Shown piece by piece: positions 58,462 through 64,000 of a stretch of DNA of 64,000 nt. Made by a program: the position numbers and the translations under genes. The first letter of the stretch is position 1. Every line of letters starts with the position of its first letter. Source of the stretch: Pectobacterium zantedeschiae (GTDB lineage Bacteria > Pseudomonadota > Gammaproteobacteria > Enterobacterales > Enterobacteriaceae); the NCBI RefSeq assembly GCF_004137795.1, contig NZ_NWTM01000001.1, forward strand, positions 2,593,229 through 2,657,228, given 5' to 3'. Below the pieces are notes generated by a model, which saw only the letters and a list, made by a program, of their open reading frames with translations, made no database searches and was not told the DNA's origin.

Positions 58462-59694
58462 ATGCCAAGAATTGCACGCCCTTTGACACATACCGAAGTC
58501 AGCAAAGCACGAACGCCTGATAAAGAGTTAAGCCTACATGATGGTGATGGCCTCTTTCTACTTATCAAACCGTCAGGGAAAAAATTATGGCGGTTTCGCT
58601 ATCTACGCCCTGATACCAAGAAACGCACGACACTCTCCTTTGGCAGCTACCCGGCCTTATCATTGGCCGACGCAAGACAACTACGAGCTGAACATTTAGC
58701 CCTGCTTGCAAAAGGCATAGATCCACAGCAAAAAGTGGCTAAAGAAGAGGAAGAAGCGCAAATCGCGGTAGAAAGCATTTTCATCAATGTAGCGCGTAAC
58801 TGGTTCACACTAAAACAGACAAAGGTCAGTGCAGATCACGCCAAAGACATTTGGCGATCGCTGGAAAAAGACGTGCTCCCGGCTATTGAGAATATCCCGG
58901 TACAGGAAATCAAAGCCCGCACGCTGATACAGGCGCTAGAGCCGATTAAAGCCCGTGGCGCACTGGAAACCGTCAGGCGGTTAGTACAGCGCATTAACGA
59001 AATCATGGTTTACGCGGTAAATACGGGGCTGATTGACGCTAACCCCGCCTCTGGTATTGGTATGGCCTTTGAACGCCCTAAAAAGCAACACATGCCGACT
59101 ATCCGGCCAGAAGAGCTACCCAAGCTAATGCGCACCATTGCCATGTCTAACCTGTCCATTCCAACCCGTTGCTTATTAGAATGGCAGCTACTGACGCTGA
59201 TTCGCCCCGCGGAAGCCTCCGCAACGGCATGGGCAGAGATCGATATAGAAAAAAGAACGTGGAGCATTCCGGCGGAACGCATGAAAGCCAAGCGTGATCA
59301 TATCGTTCCACTCTCCGATCAGGCGCTGGAACTACTCGACATCATGCGCCCTATCAGCGGCAACCGGGAACATGTATTCCCCAGTCGCAACGATCCTAAA
59401 AAACCCATGAATAGCCAGACCGCGAATGCCGCATTAAAACGCATCGGCTACGGTGGCAAACTGGTCGCACATGGTTTACGCTCGATAGCCAGTACCGCAA
59501 TGAATGAAGCTGGTTTTAATCCTGATGTGATTGAGGCGGCGTTAGCGCATTGTGATAGGAATGAGGTTAGACGGGCTTATAACCGCTCTACCTATCTCGA
59601 ACAGCGTAAAGAGTTGATGGATTGGTGGGGAAAAGATACACACTCACAATATACTATTAATGAAAAAGGAAGATACAATGAGTCTAGAAGATGA
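58462..59694 (+). CDS. P4-type tyrosine integrase
   Basis: This site-specific recombinase of the island has 410 residues: DUF4102 arm-binding domain (about 1-90), SAM-like core-binding domain (about 100-190) and catalytic domain with R248, H337-xx-R340, H363 and nucleophile Y373 (RRAYNRSTYLEQRKELMDWW). All catalytic residues are present, so it should be active. Its 3' end overlaps the next gene by 17 bases, unusual for an integrase, and suggests a shared transcript. The ribosome binding site is weak. Confidence 0.95.
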   Translation: MPRIARPLTHTEVSKARTPDKELSLHDGDGLFLLIKPSGKKLWRFRYLRPDTKKRTTLSFGSYPALSLADARQLRAEHLALLAKGIDPQQKVAKEEEEAQIAVESIFINVARNWFTLKQTKVSADHAKDIWRSLEKDVLPAIENIPVQEIKARTLIQALEPIKARGALETVRRLVQRINEIMVYAVNTGLIDANPASGIGMAFERPKKQHMPTIRPEELPKLMRTIAMSNLSIPTRCLLEWQLLTLIRPAEASATAWAEIDIEKRTWSIPAERMKAKRDHIVPLSDQALELLDIMRPISGNREHVFPSRNDPKKPMNSQTANAALKRIGYGGKLVAHGLRSIASTAMNEAGFNPDVIEAALAHCDRNEVRRAYNRSTYLEQRKELMDWWGKDTHSQYTINEKGRYNESRR

Positions 59695-60784
59695 AGTTCT
59701 ACTATCCAAGAAGCAAATAATATCTGATGGTTATGACATGTCTGTTGGTGAAATTATGAACCTATACAGAGATAAGGAATTGGTTATATCTCCTGACTAT
59801 CAGCGTTTATTTAGATGGGATTTATCAAAAAAAACACGTTTTATTGAATCACTGTTATTAGGAATACCAATCCCACCAATATTTGTTCATCAAGATGATG
59901 AAGGTATTTGGGAACTAATTGATGGATTACAACGTGTTTCAACTATCCTAGAGTTTAGTGGGATTCTTGAAAGCAAGGATAACAATGGTTATTTACCATT
60001 ATCAATCTTAAATGGAACACAATTTCTTCCTAGTTTAGCCAATAAAAAATGGAGTGACTCTACTACACCTGAAAATGAAATAGGAAAAACATTACAGCTT
60101 GAGATTAAGAGAGCACGATTAAGAGTAGAAATACTTAGAAAAGGTAGTGATCCTTATGCAAAATATGAATTATTTCAACGTCTCAATACCGGAGGGGCAA
60201 ATCTTTCAGAGCAAGAAGTAAGAAACTGTACTGCCGTAATGTTAAATCCAGAATTTTTTCAGTGGTTGAAAAAATGCTCGGAACAATCTTCATTTACAAT
60301 TACAACAAATCAAACTGATGAAGCGATTGAAAAACAAGCGAATATGGAGCTTGTATTAAAGTTTTTCGCATACCGTCACTTCCCTTATGTATCGGGAATG
60401 GATATCCATGAGCATTTAGATTATGCAAACGTAGAACTTTGCAAGTCAACAATTAACTTTCAACTTGAGGAGAAAATATTTTTAGATGTGTTCAATTTAT
60501 TAAATGACATCTTGGGGAATAAATCATTCAAAAAATGGGATGGACAGGATTTTAAAGGTAAATTCCTTATCTCTTTATATGAGATAATAACAAATGGAAT
60601 GCAAGCAAATTATAATTCTATTTTTAACATGCCAGAACAAGAAGATAGAATTAATTTCATCATAGAAAAAATAAAATCGCTTTGGAACGATGAGAATTTC
60701 ACAAAAAACTCAGGAGCAGGAGTTAGAGGCACAACTCGTTTAGCAAACTTACTACCGTTATCAATTGAATATTTCAAGATTTAA
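59678..60784 (+). CDS. DUF262 (ParB/Srx-like) protein of a putative defence pair
   Basis: This 368-residue protein has a DUF262 domain. YQRLFRW (41-47), LLLGIPIPPIF (59-69) and the family motif IDGLQR (81-86, usually DGQQR) are visible, then LFQRLNTGGANLSEQE. In other systems (GmrSD, SspE) such domains bind or hydrolyse nucleotides and sense modified DNA. The usual C-terminal DUF1524 HNH nuclease is absent. I chose the ATG at 59678 behind AAGGAAG. It overlaps the integrase end and precedes a HEPN gene by 12 bases. Strongly AT-rich compared with the chromosome. Confidence 0.85.
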   Translation: MSLEDEVLLSKKQIISDGYDMSVGEIMNLYRDKELVISPDYQRLFRWDLSKKTRFIESLLLGIPIPPIFVHQDDEGIWELIDGLQRVSTILEFSGILESKDNNGYLPLSILNGTQFLPSLANKKWSDSTTPENEIGKTLQLEIKRARLRVEILRKGSDPYAKYELFQRLNTGGANLSEQEVRNCTAVMLNPEFFQWLKKCSEQSSFTITTNQTDEAIEKQANMELVLKFFAYRHFPYVSGMDIHEHLDYANVELCKSTINFQLEEKIFLDVFNLLNDILGNKSFKKWDGQDFKGKFLISLYEIITNGMQANYNSIFNMPEQEDRINFIIEKIKSLWNDENFTKNSGAGVRGTTRLANLLPLSIEYFKI

Positions 60785-60796
60785 GAGAATGCTCCC

Positions 60797-61462
60797 ATGG
60801 CTAAAATACGAACGCTAGATGCTTTTCAGGACTATATAGATTCCGAAATGGCATGGAGAATCAAAGAGGTATCTTATTTAACTAATACAATTGAAACATC
60901 CCGTTCTGTCGCTCAAAAGACAATGATTCGTGCATCAATCCCTCTATTATATGCTCATTGGGAGGGGTTTATAAAAAACAGCGCAGGAAAATATATAGAA
61001 TATCTATCCAACCTTAAGTTGAAATACTCTGATTTAGAAGAATGTTTGATTGTATTAGGAATGCGCAAACAACTTAGTTTGATTGTGGCAACAAATAAGC
61101 ATGATTTGATGTCTGAATCAATCAGATTTATTTTATCTGGACAATCAGGACGAGCAACTCTCAATTTTGACTCTGCGATACAAACAGAGTCAAACTTAAA
61201 ATCACATGTTTTTGATAACATTGCAAAGAGCATCGGTGTTTCAGTTGAAAGTTTTAGCACAAAATATAATTTTATAGATGAGAGCCTACTTAAACGTAGA
61301 AACTGCATAGCTCATGGAGAGTATTTGGATGTTAACTCTAAAGAATGGAAAGACATTTCACAGGAAACACTAACATTAATGAGAAACTTCAAGAACGAGT
61401 TATTAAACAATGCTTCAACGAAGAGATATCTAAAAAAACAAGACACGGCCACAACACCTTAA
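60797..61462 (+). CDS. HEPN-domain protein (MAE_28990-like), probable RNase effector
   Basis: This 221-residue helical protein has the HEPN catalytic motif R-x4-H as R168-NCIA-H173 (KRRNCIAHGEYL) and the motif LLYAHWEGFIK (50-60) typical of the MAE_28990/MAE_18760 HEPN group. HEPN proteins are usually RNases in toxin-antitoxin, CRISPR or abortive-infection systems. It follows the DUF262 gene by 12 bases and a hairpin comes after it, so the two form a unit. Function is inferred, not known. Confidence 0.8.
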   Translation: MAKIRTLDAFQDYIDSEMAWRIKEVSYLTNTIETSRSVAQKTMIRASIPLLYAHWEGFIKNSAGKYIEYLSNLKLKYSDLEECLIVLGMRKQLSLIVATNKHDLMSESIRFILSGQSGRATLNFDSAIQTESNLKSHVFDNIAKSIGVSVESFSTKYNFIDESLLKRRNCIAHGEYLDVNSKEWKDISQETLTLMRNFKNELLNNASTKRYLKKQDTATTP

Positions 61463-61476
61463 ATTATTATTTACCG

Positions 61477-61516
61477 TGGGGTTTCATAAAAATAAATATT
61501 TTGTTAATGAAACCCT
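61477..61516 (+). terminator. Hairpin after the DUF262-HEPN pair
   Basis: GGGTTTCAT and ATGAAACCC pair around an AT-rich loop of about 19 bases, 15 bases past the HEPN stop. No T run follows. Confidence 0.5.
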
Positions 61517-61973
61517 CCCCCATTAAAAAATGTGATTTTCATTGTTCAAAAAAAATATTTATAGTTATGGATTTTATATATCCTGCGGTATTAAAATCTC
61601 TTAAATCTTTCATTTTCATCTACTACACCTTCGTATTCTAAAGAATACCCGACAACAAGTTCATAAGCAAAATAGAATACATCGCCCCCGCGCGCAATAC
61701 TATCCTCGCCACTCTACCCCTTCGCGCGTACCCTCTCCCCGCCTGCCCGCTCTCACTAGATCATGCACTTTCCATGCATGGTACAAATTGCTCCAGAAGC
61801 CTTGTAGCAAGGGGAAACTGGTGTTTTTGAATTATCCTCATGCATGCAATTCCATGCACCGTATGCATGCACGGCCAAAAAATTGCTAGCCAGAGAAAAA
61901 AGCTCGCAAAAAAGCCCGCGCAATGGCGAGCGACTTCCTGATATTAACGGCAATGAAATTATAATCTGGCTAA
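61517..61973. other. Non-coding island region with ATGCA-rich cluster
   Basis: No gene is visible. It is AT-rich on the left. From 61763 to 61872 at least eight copies of ATGCA occur, several as overlapping ATGCAT/GCATGC palindromes. Confidence 0.55.
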
Positions 61974-62222
61974 TTAATTCCACAGGACTGAGGCTGGGTA
62001 ATCCTTATATTTTTTCTGCATGGCCGGTGATAACGGAATATCCGGCACCGGCAGATCTCGTCTATTCGACGGCTGAATAATTTCCTCTATCGATTCCAGT
62101 GTCCTAAAAGTTGCCGAGCATTCAATATTCCGGCACTGGTGATAACGCTGCTTGACGTTCTCCGATAACAGGCGACTGGTACGGGCATGGGCGGCATGGC
62201 CGCAGAACGGGCAATGCATCAT
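61974..62222 (-). CDS. Ogr/Delta-type zinc-finger late-gene activator
   Basis: This small activator is of the kind used by P2 (Ogr) and satellite P4 (Delta) to turn on late promoters. It has 82 residues. The zinc-binding cysteines are C4, C7, C30 and C35 (HCPFCGHAAHARTSR, YHQCRNIECSATF). Start ATG at 62222 overlaps the upstream stop (ATGA); the adjacent ATG at 62219 is the alternative. It lies downstream of the Psu-like gene in the same transcript, as expected for a P4-like element. Confidence 0.93.
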   Translation of the reverse strand: MMHCPFCGHAAHARTSRLLSENVKQRYHQCRNIECSATFRTLESIEEIIQPSNRRDLPVPDIPLSPAMQKKYKDYPASVLWN

Positions 62223-62980
62223 ACTTTTTGGCTCCGTGTTTTTAATGCTTCCTCTTTTTCTTTCAATTCCTGAAAAAATACCGTCCGTCTTGCCAGGCTG
62301 GATACCGGTGCAAAATCGGCATGCGGCAATGAGGGCACGTTCAGCCCCAGCGATGACAGCACTGGCTCGTTGCTCATATCAAAACGGTAGTTATTCGTTT
62401 TCGCCTTGAGCTTTTCAGTAACCAAATCCATTACCACTTTTTCGGGATTCTGATAGGCGAGACCCTGAGTAAGTTCAGAGGTGGTGATATCCAGCATATG
62501 CCGCTTTAACTTAATCGCCCGGATCACGTTTGCACTGATGGTATTTAACGCCTGATTAAACTCCCATTCTGCGTAGTCTCGCAGGGCACTGGCGTGAGCG
62601 TTACAACAATCTTTTGCTGAGGTGTGGCATTTCGCTTTTTGCCTGAGCTGGTCGATTTCTAACTGTGCCAGCAAGCCGTCATACTCCTGTGCCAGTTCGC
62701 GCTGTGCCAGCCGCTGTAATTGCTGGTTTTTCAGTTCTTCCGTCATTTTGCCACGGGCGGCAAGAAAACGCGTACGCCAGTCAGTATCGGAAAGCTGATT
62801 TTCCGCTTCCGTATTGGTTTTCTGTTCTTTGGCACGGGCAATCGCGGTATCGATGTTATCCAGCTCACTCGCATTAACGGTGTGCGCTTTCCGCATTCTC
62901 AGGTAATAGTCTGTCGCTTTTGTCAGCGTATCCGGCAGGGGATTAACGGGTTTAGTGTCTGGTGTGGTTGTCTGGCTCAT
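62219..62980 (-). CDS. Psu-like phage polarity suppression/capsid protein
   Basis: This is a helical, charged protein of about 253 residues. It has a long N-terminal coiled-coil region (about 25-130, alternating Glu/Gln/Lys/Leu), CHTSAKDC in the middle and a conserved C-terminal part. The layout and linkage to Ogr/Delta resemble P4 Psu, which inhibits Rho and decorates the capsid, but the protein is longer than P4 Psu (190) and I cannot confirm homology by eye. I chose the ATG at 62980 with GGAG eight bases upstream over 62986. Confidence 0.6.
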   Translation of the reverse strand: MSQTTTPDTKPVNPLPDTLTKATDYYLRMRKAHTVNASELDNIDTAIARAKEQKTNTEAENQLSDTDWRTRFLAARGKMTEELKNQQLQRLAQRELAQEYDGLLAQLEIDQLRQKAKCHTSAKDCCNAHASALRDYAEWEFNQALNTISANVIRAIKLKRHMLDITTSELTQGLAYQNPEKVVMDLVTEKLKAKTNNYRFDMSNEPVLSSLGLNVPSLPHADFAPVSSLARRTVFFQELKEKEEALKTRSQKV

Positions 62981-63016
62981 GGTCATTGCTCCATTGGGGT
63001 TAGTGTCTGGTGGCTA

Positions 63017-63036
63017 TTGTGCAATTCACCACACAA
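63017..63036 (-). promoter_or_regulatory. Possible Ogr/Delta binding site
   Basis: TTGT-N12-ACAA contains the TGT-N12-ACA dyad recognised by Ogr/Delta at P2/P4 late promoters. It lies 37 bases before the Psu-like start; the canonical -55 spacing would place transcription start slightly inside the gene, so the match may be fortuitous or the start may be further in. Confidence 0.35.
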
Positions 63037-63130
63037 CCCCCGCTATCTGAGCCTGTCCTGTCATCGGCCACACAAAACAATCTCACCCTTAGCCGGTTTG
63101 CCCGATTTAAAACCAAATCTTTTATAAAAC

Positions 63131-63232
63131 TATTCACTACTCTTCACCTGAGAAAAAAGAATAGATAAATCAATAAATAAATAGGTGAATGGTTGATAAG
63201 AAACTCTTCACCGAGTGTTCACACTGTTCACC
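63131..63232. repeat. P4-type iteron cluster, possible replication origin
   Basis: Nine-base motifs related to the P4 alpha-protein iteron GGTGAACAG (complement CTGTTCACC) occur at 63140 (CTCTTCACC), 63184 (GGTGAATGG), 63204 (CTCTTCACC), 63215 (GTGTTCACA) and 63224 (CTGTTCACC, exact). They flank an AT-rich segment (about 63150-63183). This is the appearance of a P4-like ori/crr. Confidence 0.55.
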
Positions 63233-63518
63233 CGGTTTTTTGAGCCTTTTTTCTGGCGAGCGGTTTTTACGATGTTATTTCCTATAAATAGCGCGGTGAT
63301 TAATAGCCATAAACACGTAGACTTTTCTCAAATGAGAAACAAAGGAAAACTAAGAGAAACAATGACAATCCGGTGGCAAACAAAGCCTGTTTTTTGCTCA
63401 CCGATGACACAACAGCCCCTTGTTGCCAGCCCTGAAAATATTCACATAATAGCGAGCTACCAGAGAAATCCAGCGCCATCCGGCCAGAGCCGAGTGGACA
63501 TTAACGAGGTAGCGTCAC
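63233..63518. other. Region between the iterons and alpA
   Basis: A frame of 166 codons crosses this region (63215-63715) but has no family resemblance or ribosome binding site and overlaps alpA; I do not call it. The regulatory region for alpA is presumably here. Confidence 0.4.
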
Positions 63519-63779
63519 ATGTTGTCAGCCCCATCCCCAACTCCCATTCCTGCTGTGCCCCCGATGCCACTTCATCCGGCCAGAGAGCGCTTAATGCGCC
63601 TGCCGGAAGTGCTGCACGTCACCGGTATTTCCCGCTCGACGCTGTACGAGCTGAGCAGCCGCAAAGCCTTTCCCGCCAACGTTTCGCTGGGTGGGAAAAG
63701 TGTCGCGTGGGTTGAGTCCGAAATTCATCACTGGGTGGCCGAGCGTATCGCCGCCCGTCAACAGGAGAGCCACGCATGA
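63519..63779 (+). CDS. AlpA-family excisionase/regulator
   Basis: This 86-residue DNA-binding protein has the AlpA winged-helix motif (MRLPEVLHVTGISRSTLYEL, about 26-45) followed by FPANVSLGGKSVAWVESEI. Such proteins regulate integrase or excision in P4-like islands. A GAGG site nine bases upstream supports the ATG at 63519; an inner ATG at 63564 would still keep the domain. Its stop overlaps the next gene (ATGA). Confidence 0.92.
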   Translation: MLSAPSPTPIPAVPPMPLHPARERLMRLPEVLHVTGISRSTLYELSSRKAFPANVSLGGKSVAWVESEIHHWVAERIAARQQESHA

Positions 63780-64000
63780 TCACCTTAACTATCGCCGGGC
63801 AGTCAGTCACACTTGATGAGCGGGAAGCCCTCAGTCTGTGCGATCAACTGTTTCCCGCCATCCGTAACCCGGCCACCGTTGCCGCCCGTGAACAGCGTTT
63901 CGGTGCGTTGCTGCTGAGCGTTGCACCGACGCCCGCCGCCTCTGATTCACCCCGGCGTTACTGTGCATCCCGTGCCGGTGATGCGCTGACCAACTGCTGA
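63776..64000 (+). CDS. Hypothetical P4-like island protein
   Basis: This 74-residue protein of unknown function starts MITLTIAGQSVTLDEREALS. GGAG lies eight bases upstream and the start overlaps the alpA stop by four bases, so it is translationally coupled. It ends with TGA on the last base of the window. Small proteins of this kind commonly lie between alpA and the primase gene in such islands; I do not know its role. Confidence 0.7.
   Translation: MITLTIAGQSVTLDEREALSLCDQLFPAIRNPATVAAREQRFGALLLSVAPTPAASDSPRRYCASRAGDALTNC

Noticed and set aside
63215-63715. 166-codon plus-strand frame before and across alpA
   Set aside because: It overlaps AlpA in another frame, begins inside the iterons and has no recognisable domain.

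Overview
The window looks like a chromosomal segment of a soft-rot enterobacterium, most probably Pectobacterium. The evidence is the enterobacterial gene order (cysK-ptsHI-crr, cysPUW-cysM-yfeX-yfeY, grpE-nadK-recN-bamE-rnfH-ratA-smpB-ssrA), many ERIC repeats, a fus-type plant-ferredoxin piracy operon, a galactanase locus and a tmRNA tag ending ALAA. All identifications come from reading the sequence and recalling families; no database search was run.

Layout. 1-4280: cysK and the PTS core (ptsH, ptsI, crr). 4279-9968: a CpxA/CpxR-like two-component system divergent from macAB, with three ERIC elements between them. 9987-13863: cysM and the cysP-cysU-cysW importer genes, with no cysA ATPase. 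14351-16015: yfeX and yfeY. 16442-24603: the iron-piracy operon fusB-fusA-fusC-fusD, divergent from an iutA-like aerobactin receptor (25263-27461). 27568-33735: ypeA, hemF, yaiI, mtr, a small membrane protein and maeB. 34003-39316: a broken SorC-type regulator, a beta-glucoside PTS operon (EIIBCA, phospho-beta-glucosidase, BglG-type antiterminator) with a clear RAT/terminator leader, and a decayed ABC ATPase. 39438-46471: a LacI-type regulator facing a galactan operon (binding protein, two permeases, ATPase, secreted GH53 galactanase with a ricin-type lectin tail). 46854-52140: nudK, gldA, an MFS transporter, a tautomerase and mntH. 52399-58268: grpE, nadK, recN, bamE, rnfH/ratA, smpB and ssrA.

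58393-64000 is a P4-like satellite/genomic island inserted at the 3' end of ssrA: tyrosine integrase, an AT-rich two-gene cassette (DUF262 ParB-like protein plus HEPN protein), a Psu-like/Ogr pair, a cluster of P4-type iterons, AlpA and a small hypothetical protein. The island runs off the right edge. The DUF262-HEPN pair is the best candidate here for a little-described (probably anti-phage) system.

The second notable signal is non-coding. Several ERIC elements carry insertions made of chains of short hairpins. Between copies the stem sequences change while pairing and order are kept, and one copy (50566-50906) carries three such inserts and supplies the last codons and stop of mntH.
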